64,000 nt of DNA from contig NZ_CP118962.1 of the NCBI RefSeq assembly GCF_029024925.1, positions 2,720,001 through 2,784,000 of the forward strand, read 5' to 3'. Both the position numbers and the translations under genes were made by a program. The notes below the pieces were generated by a model. The model did no database searches and was not told where the DNA came from. It was given only the letters and a program-made list of their open reading frames with translations. The stretch comes from Enterococcus faecalis (GTDB lineage: Bacteria; Bacillota; Bacilli; Lactobacillales; Enterococcaceae). Numbering within the stretch: position 1 is the first letter of the stretch; every line of letters starts with the position of its first letter. Of this stretch, positions 1-8,019 are shown piece by piece.

Positions 1-249
1 ATGCCCAATTGCTAATGGTAGTCCACTGATAATCAGCCAAATAATATTTACCACCAAAGATACGCCGCTATCACTATACACGACTCGCTTTTTAAACGGC
101 CAAAAGCTCAACCCCGCTAATTTAAAACATTGTAAACCAATCGGAATACCGATAATTGTAATACACCAAATCACGCCTGCGAATAGCCAAGATAAGCCAC
201 CAAAAAAGCCGCCAAAGATGAACCATAAAATATTGCCCAGTGTTTTCAT
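1..249 (-). CDS. YccF-family small membrane protein (3' part cut by window edge)
   Basis: The visible N-terminal 83 residues begin MKTLGNILWFIFGGFFGGLS and carry a run of Gly and aromatic residues, a first hydrophobic segment with the IGIPIGLQCFKLAGLSFWPF motif, then a second hydrophobic segment starting near residue 66. This pattern is typical of the YccF (DUF307) inner-membrane family, whose function is not established. The ATG at 249 is preceded by GAGGAACAAG. The gene runs off the left edge with no stop codon inside the window. It is divergent from the gene at 413. Confidence 0.75.
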   Translation of the reverse strand, partial: MKTLGNILWFIFGGFFGGLSWLFAGVIWCITIIGIPIGLQCFKLAGLSFWPFKKRVVYSDSGVSLVVNIIWLIISGLPLAIGH

Positions 250-293
250 TCTTGTTCCTCTACTTTCCTCATTAAAAATTATGTATGTGAGTA

Positions 294-299
294 AGTATA
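294..299 (-). promoter_or_regulatory. Extended -10 of the yccF-like gene
   Basis: TGG-TATACT on the minus strand, 45 bases upstream of the start. A weak TTGAAA lies 19 bases further upstream. Confidence 0.4.
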
Positions 300-376
300 C
301 CACGAAAGCTTCTTTTTGTTTCAAACAATATTGTAAGGTCGCTGACTCGTTAAAAGACGAAGACGCTGTTTCATGA

Positions 377-382
377 TACAAT
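377..382 (+). promoter_or_regulatory. Extended -10 of the gene at 413
   Basis: TGA-TACAAT, about 30 bases upstream of the ATG at 413. No good -35 hexamer is visible, so this call rests on the extended -10 alone. Confidence 0.35.
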
Positions 383-412
383 GAAGAAACTAACGATAAA
401 GGAGCAGACTTC

Positions 413-1204
413 ATGGACTTACATTTAACCGTTGATCTAAAAAAAACAAAGACACTCATTGATTTAGCCGATCAGGCCCACTTAATCATTGAACAAACAA
501 CTAAATTACCGAAAAAAGAGGCAGCGATTCTTTTCTTGCTAAGAGATAACCAACTAGTTGCTTTAGGACTTGCTGAAGAAAAAGCTACATATAAAGAAGT
601 TTCTTTTGATCACTCGATTTTATTGAAACCGACTTGGGACACAGAACTTGCCTATTTAGCGCAAGCTTTCCTAGATGATGCGAAAGAAAGTGGTTTAACA
701 TTGGAAGCAACCCCAACGACAGTCAAAATTCCGAAAAGTGCGGTAGCGACAGTGACTAACTATAAAGAAACAGTCACCTTTATCTTGGAACGTTTTGGCT
801 ACTCTCTGTTTAAAAAACCGGCGCCGAAGAAAGCCAGACCAGCCAAAGCACGCCACAAATGGACAAAAGAAGTCAGCCAAATTCCTTTTTATATTGATAC
901 TCGACAAAGCAAAGCAACTGTTTTTTGGCAAAAGCGCAATGAAATGCTTATTAAAGCTGGCGCAACAATGATGCCAGAAGCCCCTTTAAATAAAGACGGG
1001 TCTGTCGGTTTCTCCGCTAGATTTGGTGAAAAACTTCGTGATGAACGCAAGGGCCAATTTAAAGACTTTGTCACAATGGAAGATATCGTCTTAAAAAGCG
1101 TTAATGAAGTCGGCTTGTTTCTCTATTTTGCTGGAACAAACAGCTGGTTAGAGCTAGTTGATGAGAACGGCAAAACCTTAAATGAATGGACTGTGGTGGA
1201 ATAA
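413..1204 (+). CDS. Conserved hypothetical cytosolic protein
   Basis: 263 residues with no signal peptide and no membrane segment. I do not recognise a named domain. The N-terminal half (about 1-135) is mixed alpha/beta. A Lys/Ala/Pro-rich linker (about 136-150, containing KKPAPKKARPAKARHKW) separates it from a C-terminal half with a patch rich in Lys and Arg (KRNEMLIKAG, GEKLRDERKGQFKDF). A two-domain protein, possibly nucleic-acid associated, is conceivable but not shown. AAAGGAG precedes the ATG. The gene ends in a strong terminator shared with the convergent peptidase gene. Confidence 0.6.
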   Translation: MDLHLTVDLKKTKTLIDLADQAHLIIEQTTKLPKKEAAILFLLRDNQLVALGLAEEKATYKEVSFDHSILLKPTWDTELAYLAQAFLDDAKESGLTLEATPTTVKIPKSAVATVTNYKETVTFILERFGYSLFKKPAPKKARPAKARHKWTKEVSQIPFYIDTRQSKATVFWQKRNEMLIKAGATMMPEAPLNKDGSVGFSARFGEKLRDERKGQFKDFVTMEDIVLKSVNEVGLFLYFAGTNSWLELVDENGKTLNEWTVVE

Positions 1205-1211
1205 ACCTTAT

Positions 1212-1259
1212 AAAAAAATGTCACGCCTGATTTTTATGATTCAGGCGCGACATTTTTTT
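1212..1259. terminator. Bidirectional terminator between convergent genes
   Basis: The stem AAATGTCACGCCTGA / TTCAGGCGCGACATTT is flanked by A-runs on the left and T-runs on the right, so it can serve the gene at 413 and the peptidase gene on the other strand. Confidence 0.8.
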
Positions 1260-2394
1260 AATTTAAATAACTTTTTGCTATCGCTTGATACTTATCAATC
1301 ATATCTAAATAATTATCAATTTCGACATATTCGTCGACTTGGTGTGCAGTAGTGGTCACACCTGGTCCAAAGACAACGCAATCAAATGTATTGTCTGATT
1401 TAGTAAATTCAGCTAAGTCTGTGGTCCCAGCGCTTGTCACTAATGGTAATGGTTGATCAAATTGGGCTTGAATGGCTTGAATTAACGCAGAATCTTTCTC
1501 AGCTTTTACAGGAATTTTATTGTAATCAATCGTTAATTCTAACTGATGTTTTTCTTTTTTGTTCAATTCATCGACAATTTTTTGTAATAATGCAATGACT
1601 TGGTCGTTGCTGAATTCTGGAATTGAACGGATATTCCCTTGCAAGGCTGCTTGACCTGGAATACTGTTCACTTGTGTGCCACCTTTAATGACGGTTACAT
1701 TGTGAATCGTTCGACCTAATTCAGGATTTTCATAGTTTGCTGTGACTTCCGCCATTTGTTGGTTTGCTTCTGTAATAAATTCGTTCAAATTATTAATCGC
1801 GTTAATGCCTTCTTCTGGCATCGAACTGTGGGCTTCTTTTCCGTGTGACACAACAGAATAGTTAATTGAACCCATGTGCGCATACATCAAGTTATAATTG
1901 GTTGGTTCTCCAATGACTAAGGCACTTAAATCATCCGCATAGCCTTTTTCAGTTAATTGGCCAGCGCCTAGCTCGCCGACTTCTTCACCAACTGTACCTA
2001 AAAATTTAACCGCTCCATTTAATGGAACTTCCTTTTCTTTTAATTCAATCATTGCTAAAACCATTGCGACTAAGCCGCTTTTCATGTCCGTTGCGCCACG
2101 GCCATACAATTTATTTCCTTCAATATGGGCCGCAAATGGCGGGAAAGTCCATTGACTTTCGTCCCCTTCAGAAACCACGTCCATGTGGCCACTAAACCCT
2201 AAGACTTTTTCTCGGTTTTCACCTAAATAAGCAACCAAACTACTACGATTTGGTGCATAAGAAACAAGTTCAGAAGGGATCTCATATTTCTTCAAAAGAT
2301 TTTGTAAATAGATTGCCACTTCTTCTTCGTTTCCATTTACAGATTTAATTTTAACCACATCTTGTAAAATACTAATTTTTTCTGATTTTTCCAT
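1258..2394 (-). CDS. M20-family metallopeptidase (ArgE/DapE-type deacylase)
   Basis: A 378-residue zinc-dependent amidohydrolase of the M20 family. Visible landmarks are GHMDVV (metal-binding His and catalytic Asp), GRGATDMKSG (bridging Asp), GTVGEEVGELGA (catalytic and metal Glu pair) and GEPT, in the expected order, followed by a dimerisation domain and a final HQVDEYV segment with the last metal His. Family members remove acyl groups from N-acyl amino acids or succinyl-diaminopimelate. Substrate cannot be told here, and DapE activity should not be assumed. I chose the ATG at 2394 because AAAGGG lies 9 bases upstream. A longer reading frame upstream runs into the rsiV terminator and is unlikely to be translated. 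Confidence 0.85.
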   Translation of the reverse strand: MEKSEKISILQDVVKIKSVNGNEEEVAIYLQNLLKKYEIPSELVSYAPNRSSLVAYLGENREKVLGFSGHMDVVSEGDESQWTFPPFAAHIEGNKLYGRGATDMKSGLVAMVLAMIELKEKEVPLNGAVKFLGTVGEEVGELGAGQLTEKGYADDLSALVIGEPTNYNLMYAHMGSINYSVVSHGKEAHSSMPEEGINAINNLNEFITEANQQMAEVTANYENPELGRTIHNVTVIKGGTQVNSIPGQAALQGNIRSIPEFSNDQVIALLQKIVDELNKKEKHQLELTIDYNKIPVKAEKDSALIQAIQAQFDQPLPLVTSAGTTDLAEFTKSDNTFDCVVFGPGVTTTAHQVDEYVEIDNYLDMIDKYQAIAKSYLN

Positions 2395-2475
2395 TGCCAT
2401 TCGCCCTTTCTTGTTATGCTTAATTCTAGTGTACGCTTCTCTCAGTAAAACCGCAACTGACTTGGTTAGGTCAGT

Positions 2476-2516
2476 AAAAAACACGCGACATTTCTTAAAA
2501 CTGTCGCGTGTTTTTT
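2476..2516 (-). terminator. Terminator of the sigV-rsiV operon
   Basis: Stem AAAAAACACGCGACA / TGTCGCGTGTTTTTT with an 11-base loop, directly downstream of the rsiV stop codon. Confidence 0.8.
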
Positions 2517-2523
2517 GCTGAGT

Positions 2524-3408
2524 TTATTTTAAATAATTAGGCGCTGCCAATTCATTCTCAATGACTTGATTAGGAATCACAAATTCAGGGGTGCCCATAT
2601 AGTAAGGCGCAATCTCTCCTTGAGGAAACACAATCACTAATTGGTGTTTTTCATTGATATAGAAAGGTTGGTCCTTTTTAATTTTTTTGAAGGGTTGAAC
2701 ATCACTGGGGGCATCCTCTTTTTCGGACCAGTATATTTTATTGCTATCGTTCTTCATTTGGTCTGCTATTTGTTGTTTAATTTCACTACTAATGACATCA
2801 ATGTAAAAATCATTTTTAAAAATTAAGGGGAGTGAAACGACAACATTGGCTCGTTTATCGATGGTGTCATATTTTGTTGTCGTCGCAGAACTGCCTTTAA
2901 TTTCTGTGAAGGTTCGTTTGACCACTAGGAAGCGACGGTCGTCCACGACTTTTTCATAATCTCCAGTGACTGAAACACGAGAACCATCAAACAATTGCCC
3001 TTTGACTTGTTGAAATTCTGTTTGGGCTTCTTTCAAGTATTTTTTGTTGAGCGTGTCGGCTACTGAAGATTCTTGGGATGTTTGGATTTTAGGGACATCG
3101 ATGTTTACTTCACTTTCCTGTTTTTTCGCTGTCAACGTTTTGATGGTGACTAATTGAACAATTTTATCTAACACAGGAATGTTGCGGGCTGCTTCACTAA
3201 AACCTGGAAACAAATTGACTGATAAGACAAAGCCACAAGCCACCACTACACTACTTTGCAGTGAGCGGTTTCTAAAACGAAGCCAGGTGTACCGCTTTTT
3301 CTCTTTATGAAAACGCGCTTTGACTTCCGCTTGTAGATCCGTTGGCAACGGTTGTTGGCGGTATTCTTTTGAAAAGTTTTTAACAACACTTTTTACAAAA
3401 TCTTCCAT
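2524..3408 (-). CDS. rsiV: RsiV-type membrane anti-sigma factor
   Basis: A 294-residue protein with a cytosolic basic N-terminus (1-50, the expected sigma-binding part), one membrane segment (about 52-68, SVVVACGFVLSVNLFPGF) and a large extracellular domain resembling the DUF4179/DUF3298 pair of RsiV. In B. subtilis and E. faecalis the RsiV ectodomain binds lysozyme and is then cleaved by signal peptidase and RseP, freeing SigV to switch on lysozyme-resistance genes. That mechanism is family knowledge, not visible here. It lies 24 bases downstream of sigV in the same operon, the usual sigma/anti-sigma order. The identification rests mainly on topology and context. Confidence 0.85.
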   Translation of the reverse strand: MEDFVKSVVKNFSKEYRQQPLPTDLQAEVKARFHKEKKRYTWLRFRNRSLQSSVVVACGFVLSVNLFPGFSEAARNIPVLDKIVQLVTIKTLTAKKQESEVNIDVPKIQTSQESSVADTLNKKYLKEAQTEFQQVKGQLFDGSRVSVTGDYEKVVDDRRFLVVKRTFTEIKGSSATTTKYDTIDKRANVVVSLPLIFKNDFYIDVISSEIKQQIADQMKNDSNKIYWSEKEDAPSDVQPFKKIKKDQPFYINEKHQLVIVFPQGEIAPYYMGTPEFVIPNQVIENELAAPNYLK

Positions 3409-3432
3409 TATTTTTTCGCTTCCTTTCTTTTA

Positions 3433-3930
3433 CTAATTCAATAGACTTCGGAGTTCATTCAAACTGCGGTACATCTTCGTTTTAATCGTGTTTTCGTTAA
3501 TATCCAGGATCAAGGCGATTTCTTTTAGCGTAAATCCTTCAAAAAATTTTAATAGAATAATTTCACGATTGGGACTATCTAATTGATTAATAATTTCTTC
3601 AATTTCTAAAAAACTGCGTTGGGGATTATTTAAAAGGGCTAACACATGTTCATCTTTTTCAATATGAACAGCTTCTCGTTTCTTTTTACGCCAATAATCT
3701 GTCGCTACAGAAAGCAGAATTCGAAAGAACCACGCTTCAAAATCCTTAATATCGGGTCCTTTTTGGATGGCCTTCAGTGCCTTTTCAAAGCTTTCTTGAA
3801 TCACATCCAAGGCATCTTCTTTCGAATGTGTATAGTTAAAGGCAATGCGATACATTTTTTCATATTTGGTATCCACAAGCGTTTCTAACGCGCGAATTTG
3901 TTTTTTTCTTTTCCAACCATCGAAAACCAT
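3433..3930 (-). CDS. sigV: ECF sigma factor SigV
   Basis: A 165-residue extracytoplasmic-function sigma factor. Region 2 (about 20-85) contains DALDVIQESFEKALKAI and the aromatic stretch DFEAWFFRILLSVATDYWRKKK. Region 4 (about 108-160) has the helix-turn-helix GFTLKEIALILDINENTIKTKMYRSLNELR. No region 1 or 3 is present, as usual for ECF factors. It is followed by rsiV and preceded by a promoter of the SigV type, so the operon should be self-activating. AAAGGAGG precedes the ATG with 8-10 bases of spacing. In E. faecalis this factor governs lysozyme resistance. Confidence 0.9.
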   Translation of the reverse strand: MVFDGWKRKKQIRALETLVDTKYEKMYRIAFNYTHSKEDALDVIQESFEKALKAIQKGPDIKDFEAWFFRILLSVATDYWRKKKREAVHIEKDEHVLALLNNPQRSFLEIEEIINQLDSPNREIILLKFFEGFTLKEIALILDINENTIKTKMYRSLNELRSLLN

Positions 3931-3962
3931 CGATTTCTGGAACCTCCTTTCCTGTACACTTA

Positions 3963-3993
3963 TATAGACGAATCACAAGCATAAAAAGTTTCA
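3963..3993 (-). promoter_or_regulatory. Probable SigV-dependent autoregulatory promoter
   Basis: On the minus strand TGAAAC is followed by a 17-base spacer and CGTC (then TATA), matching the ECF/SigV promoter pattern. It lies about 33 bases upstream of the sigV start. Confidence 0.7.
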
Positions 3994-4010
3994 ACTTTTT
4001 TATTATTTTT

Positions 4011-4070
4011 AATTTTTATATTCTAAAAGAAAAAGAAATCACCGTCTAGTCTACGATGATTTCTTTTTCT
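4011..4070 (-). terminator. Terminator at the end of the surface-protein operon
   Basis: The inverted repeat AGAAATCA / TGATTTCT overlaps the last codons of the regulator gene. On the minus strand it is followed by a T-rich stretch. It insulates the operon from sigV. Confidence 0.55.
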
Positions 4071-5511
4071 CTTCTCCCGAATGCGGTCTTAGTGCACTCA
4101 GCGTTTTAATAAAATGCGACCAATCAACAGGACGTGGTGGCGCTAGCCAAATAATTTGGGTAATCTCAGGCCAATCGACAAAATGAATATCCGATAAAAT
4201 TAATTGTACACTTTCATCTACATGTGCTTTGAAAATGATATTCCATTTCGTAATTTTTTCAATATTTTTTTGTATCATACGATTATAGGCTTCACCAAAG
4301 GAAAAGTCGACACACAATGTAATCGGAGCCAAAACTTTTTTCAATGGTAACGCATCCACCATTAACAACAGATACCGATAAAATAAAAACTGTCTGGCAT
4401 CCCAAACAGCGGGATTCGCTTTTTGTTCTTGAATAAATTGTCGACTAGCAGAAAAATACTCTGTATATGTTTCTGCAAAGTAGGTTACATCCATTTTGCG
4501 ATAACTATAGTTTGCTTCTATTGGAAAATGGAACAATTTAAAATGAACGATTGTTACTTTTTGTTCAAAGCCTTGCAGGACTTCCTCGGAAAGCTGAAAT
4601 TGTATTTTTAAATAGCTTAACAAGTCACGATTCAATTGTTGAATTTCTGCAAATCTTTGGCAAAGTGCTGCTGAAGCTACTTGAAGCCACTCTTCAGCAA
4701 TTAAAAATAAGAGTAAATAATTGCCTTCGTTTGTTCGTTGTGGTTCTGGGATTTGAAGACTCTCTAACCAATTGAAAACATTCTGCTGATTGTCACCGGC
4801 TAATTGTTTTAACACTTGCGAATCTACTTTTTTCTCTACATAAAACTGTTGCTGCGTTCGTACTAAAGAAACCGCCAAAAAATGAAAACATTTAGCTTGT
4901 GCATAGCCTGCACGCTGATTAAGATGAACCTTCTCAGAAAAAAATAGCTCAAAGTTCCGAATCTGCTCTAAAACTTTTTTACCGTACAATGAAAAATCAC
5001 GTTGGTATAATTGTAAAAAAACCAGTGTTGTTACTTCGCGTAAATTGGTTTCATTTCCCACTAAGTGAAATTCTTTATTAATTGTAATTTGATAATTTTC
5101 CAGCATTTTCTTTAATTCCTTGAACTCCTTATAAGCCAATGTGTGACTAACAAAGTGTTCTAAAGCAAACTCATTTACAGAATCAAAACGCTGAAAAAAG
5201 AAATCTTGAAACATAGCAAAACGTAACGACTCTTTAATATAGCAATCAATCAAAGTAGCGGAAGTTTCCGTTCCTGATTCATTAAGCGTTAAGAAAATAC
5301 CATCGCTCACAATTTGAAAATCCTCTGATAAACCAAATTCAATAAAATCGGCATTTAATTCAGCGACCGTTTTGTTCACGATAAATTCAGATAATTCTAA
5401 CTCCTGCATTACGGTTTCTTTTGACTCTGTTAACATCGGTGCATTTTCCAGTAACTGAAATAAGGCGATTTTTCTTTTATCCACTTTATTTAAAAACATC
5501 ATCAATATCAT
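4051..5511 (-). CDS. Mga-like helix-turn-helix transcriptional regulator
   Basis: 486 residues. The N-terminal 60 residues (KRKIALFQLLENAPMLTESKETVMQELELSEFIVNKTVAELN) look like the winged-helix start of Mga/RofA-type stand-alone virulence regulators. The rest is a long helical body with the aromatic-rich, low-motif character of Mga-like proteins (PRD-like and EIIB-like folds expected). No membrane segment. It overlaps the preceding secreted-protein gene by 26 bases and is the last gene of the WxL operon, so it may control that operon. Several ATG codons lie close together at the start (MILMM), and the exact one is uncertain. Family assignment is by overall pattern, not by a catalytic motif. 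Confidence 0.65.
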   Translation of the reverse strand: MILMMFLNKVDKRKIALFQLLENAPMLTESKETVMQELELSEFIVNKTVAELNADFIEFGLSEDFQIVSDGIFLTLNESGTETSATLIDCYIKESLRFAMFQDFFFQRFDSVNEFALEHFVSHTLAYKEFKELKKMLENYQITINKEFHLVGNETNLREVTTLVFLQLYQRDFSLYGKKVLEQIRNFELFFSEKVHLNQRAGYAQAKCFHFLAVSLVRTQQQFYVEKKVDSQVLKQLAGDNQQNVFNWLESLQIPEPQRTNEGNYLLLFLIAEEWLQVASAALCQRFAEIQQLNRDLLSYLKIQFQLSEEVLQGFEQKVTIVHFKLFHFPIEANYSYRKMDVTYFAETYTEYFSASRQFIQEQKANPAVWDARQFLFYRYLLLMVDALPLKKVLAPITLCVDFSFGEAYNRMIQKNIEKITKWNIIFKAHVDESVQLILSDIHFVDWPEITQIIWLAPPRPVDWSHFIKTLSALRPHSGEEKKKSS

Positions 5512-5971
5512 AGACTTCTCTCACATCCATTTTTTTCCCATACAATCCATTTCCTGAAAGAAAGTACCCAACCGCTGCTAAATAGCTTTCAGATTCTTCA
5601 TCGCCGCCTGCACCAAGTCCGTTAGGAAAGACAAAATCTTTATTCACTTGTAAGGGATGAGCCGTTGTTTCTTTTGTTTGTTTCTTTTTTTCTTTTGACA
5701 TTGCCGGTTTCTCCACAGGTTTGTCTTTTTTCTTGGGTGAAGGCTTTTTTTCTTCAGAAGGAACCGTAGTTTTTTGATCTTCCGGAGGGGTCGGCGCAGG
5801 TTGTTCCGGTTCTGACTTTTCCTGAGGGGTGATTGATTCTGGTTTTGGTTGAATTTCTTCCGTTGGTTCTAAGGGATTATAAATAGGTGTCGCCAATGTT
5901 TGAATTGGTTCTATTTCGACAGCCGTAAAAATTAGCAAAGAACTAAATAAAAAAAGATACTTTTTTCTCAT
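5486..5971 (-). CDS. Secreted Pro/Glu/Lys-rich protein of the WxL operon
   Basis: 161 residues. A signal peptide (1-28, hydrophobic LFLFSSLLIFTAVEI) is followed by a low-complexity region rich in Pro, Glu and Lys (about 35-105), then a short more ordered tail (VFPNGLGAGGDEESESYLAAVGYFLSGNGLYG). There is no LPXTG, no WxL motif and no lipobox, so after cleavage it should be free or held by charge or partner contacts. I do not recognise a family. It lies downstream of the DUF916 gene and overlaps the regulator gene. The start has only a weak ribosome site (GAGAGTGAGAAG). Confidence 0.6.
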   Translation of the reverse strand: MRKKYLFLFSSLLIFTAVEIEPIQTLATPIYNPLEPTEEIQPKPESITPQEKSEPEQPAPTPPEDQKTTVPSEEKKPSPKKKDKPVEKPAMSKEKKKQTKETTAHPLQVNKDFVFPNGLGAGGDEESESYLAAVGYFLSGNGLYGKKMDVREVYDIDDVFK

Positions 5972-6010
5972 GGCTTCTCACTCTCTCTACCTCTACTTTA
6001 TGGGAAGCAA

Positions 6011-6044
6011 TTCCTTGTAAAAGTACCTTTACTTTTACAAGGAA
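6011..6044 (-). other. Intra-operon hairpin
   Basis: Perfect 14-bp inverted repeat TTCCTTGTAAAAGT / ACTTTTACAAGGAA between the DUF916 gene and the secreted-protein gene. No T-tract follows on the minus strand, so an RNA stability or partial-attenuation role is more likely than full termination. Confidence 0.5.
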
Positions 6045-6072
6045 AACCCTTTTTGTCAATAGATAGCCCTTT

Positions 6073-7149
6073 TTATTGCTCAGATTGTTGTTCTTCCTCT
6101 TTTTTCTTTTTACGATACAAGAAGAAAATCAATAAGAGCAGCGCTAGAATGATTAATGCAATCAGTAGATACAACCACCAATTGGTTCCTTTAATGGTTA
6201 CGTCTTTTTCATTTAATTCTTTAGCAACGTCCCCAGAAATAGTAAATTCTTTTGTAAATTCCCATTTGTACAGGTACCGTTCTTCACCATTGGCGCCTTT
6301 GACTTGATAGGTGCCCTTTTCATCTTTTACACCATAGGCCGTTGATTTCAAGACATATTTCCCTGGCGTTAATCGTTCCCCTTTTAAAGAAATTGGGTAA
6401 CTAAAGTTAGAGTTTGGCGCCACCTGCATATCCTCAGTATCGGATTGGTAAAGCGTTTCGCCTCCTTTTGAAACAGTATTGATTAAATGTAATTGGTTTA
6501 AGTAGGCCGCTTGTGGGTTTTGTAAAGAAACATTGATGACGTTTCGCGCGTTGACTTGGCCTGGTTTAACCCCCAGTAATTTTAAATCTGGTTGAACCTT
6601 TGTCTCATTTTGCTGAAGAATAATAGCCACAACATAGGAGTATTCATTATTAATAGCTAACCCTTTTGATTGATCCGCAGAAGTCGTGGTTTCTTTCTTT
6701 TTCTCTTTGAGTGTTATACCGCCAGCCATCACGCCATCAAAAGAATCTTTAGGCATCGTGATGGTTAAAGGTAAGGTCTTTTGGGAATGCTTCGGCAAGA
6801 TGATTTCTTTCGGTGCTTCCACATAATCTTTTAAGTTAAAGCGTAAAGTTTTGTCAGGTTTGATCCCGTTTTGGCCATATTCTACTACGCCATTTAAATT
6901 TGTTGTCGCTGAGTTCACCGTATTTTCAATGGTAATGTCTTCATCTGTATCATTGCGTAACTGAATTTCTACGGTTTGTTTGGCACCAGGCGCCATTTTT
7001 AAGTCAAAGTAGGTTTTTGATTTGTCCACTTGATTTTCGGGAATTGTTGGTGTGACCGCAAAATTAAATTCAGAAGCGTGCGCCTCCACGCCAATCCAGC
7101 CAAATAACATACAAGCGATTACCGTTGCATATACTTTCCATCTGTTCAT
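6073..7149 (-). CDS. WxL-interacting membrane protein (DUF916 + DUF3324, CscA-type)
   Basis: 358 residues from the ATG at 7149, chosen because AGGAG lies 7 bases upstream. Signal peptide at 1-26, then an immunoglobulin-like DUF916 domain (about 30-150, with the typical YFDLKMAPGAKQTVEIQLRNDTDEDITIE), a DUF3324 domain (about 165-300), a C-terminal membrane helix (WWLYLLIALIILALLLLIFFL) and a basic tail (YRKKKKEEEQQ). In Gram-positive csc clusters this protein binds WxL-domain proteins and peptidoglycan and acts as their membrane-anchored partner. Its place directly after three WxL genes fits. No WxL motif is present in the protein itself. Confidence 0.85.
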   Translation of the reverse strand: MNRWKVYATVIACMLFGWIGVEAHASEFNFAVTPTIPENQVDKSKTYFDLKMAPGAKQTVEIQLRNDTDEDITIENTVNSATTNLNGVVEYGQNGIKPDKTLRFNLKDYVEAPKEIILPKHSQKTLPLTITMPKDSFDGVMAGGITLKEKKKETTTSADQSKGLAINNEYSYVVAIILQQNETKVQPDLKLLGVKPGQVNARNVINVSLQNPQAAYLNQLHLINTVSKGGETLYQSDTEDMQVAPNSNFSYPISLKGERLTPGKYVLKSTAYGVKDEKGTYQVKGANGEERYLYKWEFTKEFTISGDVAKELNEKDVTIKGTNWWLYLLIALIILALLLLIFFLYRKKKKEEEQQSEQ

Positions 7150-7182
7150 ATTCATTCTCCTATGTCTTTCATTCTTTGTTGT

Positions 7183-7188
7183 ATTATA
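7183..7188 (-). promoter_or_regulatory. Possible internal -10 before the DUF916 gene
   Basis: TATAAT on the minus strand about 34 bases upstream of the start, with no convincing -35. Internal promoter only possible. Confidence 0.3.
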
Positions 7189-7207
7189 AGCACCAAAAGA
7201 CCGAAAG

Positions 7208-7231
7208 ATAAGCCAAAAATTTTTGACTTAT
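7208..7231 (-). other. Hairpin between the last WxL gene and the DUF916 gene
   Basis: ATAAG-CCAAAAA / TTTTTG-ACTTAT imperfect inverted repeat. It is upstream of the DUF916 start in the operon and could attenuate readthrough. Confidence 0.35.
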
Positions 7232-7260
7232 ATCCCGATCTTGCGTGTATGCTGTCGTTC

Positions 7261-8019
7261 TTAGTTTCCTGTGTTAGCAGGTGTATCTGTCAAAGTCCAA
7301 GTAAAAGTTGTCGTGTATTTTTTCGCATATTTTGTGGTTGAACCAGGTACTTCTAATGAAATACTTGTTTTAGCGGCATCTACACTATCGCCCCAGCTCA
7401 TTAAGTACGTACCCGCACCTTCTTTATCGCCAGCAGCCATGACCACTGATTCAGCCCCAGTTGGGTTTAATTCAATCGTAGCTGGCGCTGTCGTTGGTTT
7501 TGCAGATTGTGAAGCTGAAACCACGCGTCCGTTGCTTAAAGTTACTTTGGCCGCTGTTAGTTCTTGATTGGCTTCAGTTTTGAATTGACCATTTTGTTTT
7601 ACTTTTAGCGTCCAACCTGTTTCAGTCCCACGATTATCTGAGACTTGAACAAAGTTCGGGCCTTCTTGGTCGGCACCAGCATTATCTTTGTATTTTTGTG
7701 TTTCTGCATAGTAGGTCATATTTTTTGAGGTAATCGTTTGTTCCCCAAAAGATAAGCTAGATGCATAGTCAATGGATAACGGACCTGCTGTCCCTGGCTT
7801 AGGCCCTGTCGGATCAGTTGGATCAACTGGCGTAATTGGTTTATCCGGATCTGGATTCGTCGGATCAACTGGATTCGTTGGGTTCGTATTTGGTGCAAAT
7901 TGAATCGCTCCGTTTGTTTGGTATTCACCACCGTCGACTGCTAATGCACTCATTGGTACAAGTGCCAATGCGCCTAAAGTTGTGGTTGCCATCAATGTCA
8001 TTACTTTTGTCTTTTTCAT
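7261..8019 (-). CDS. WxL-domain surface protein (third paralogue)
   Basis: 252 residues. Signal peptide MKKTKVMTLMATTTLGALALVPMSALA, then a Thr/Asn/Pro/Asp spacer of PTNP/PTDP repeats (about 45-78), then a WxL domain with the shared entry motif GPLSIDYASSLSFG, first WxL motif GWTLKVKQNGQF and final motif TFTWTLTDTP. WxL domains bind peptidoglycan non-covalently. The gene abuts its upstream paralogue: the stop codon of that gene is immediately before its own ATG on the minus strand. It shares the domain plan with the next two genes. Confidence 0.9.
   Translation of the reverse strand: MKKTKVMTLMATTTLGALALVPMSALAVDGGEYQTNGAIQFAPNTNPTNPVDPTNPDPDKPITPVDPTDPTGPKPGTAGPLSIDYASSLSFGEQTITSKNMTYYAETQKYKDNAGADQEGPNFVQVSDNRGTETGWTLKVKQNGQFKTEANQELTAAKVTLSNGRVVSASQSAKPTTAPATIELNPTGAESVVMAAGDKEGAGTYLMSWGDSVDAAKTSISLEVPGSTTKYAKKYTTTFTWTLTDTPANTGN

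Noticed and set aside
2395-2484. Upstream extension of the M20 peptidase reading frame
   Set aside because: It overlaps the rsiV terminator and has no ribosome site. The ATG at 2394 is better placed.
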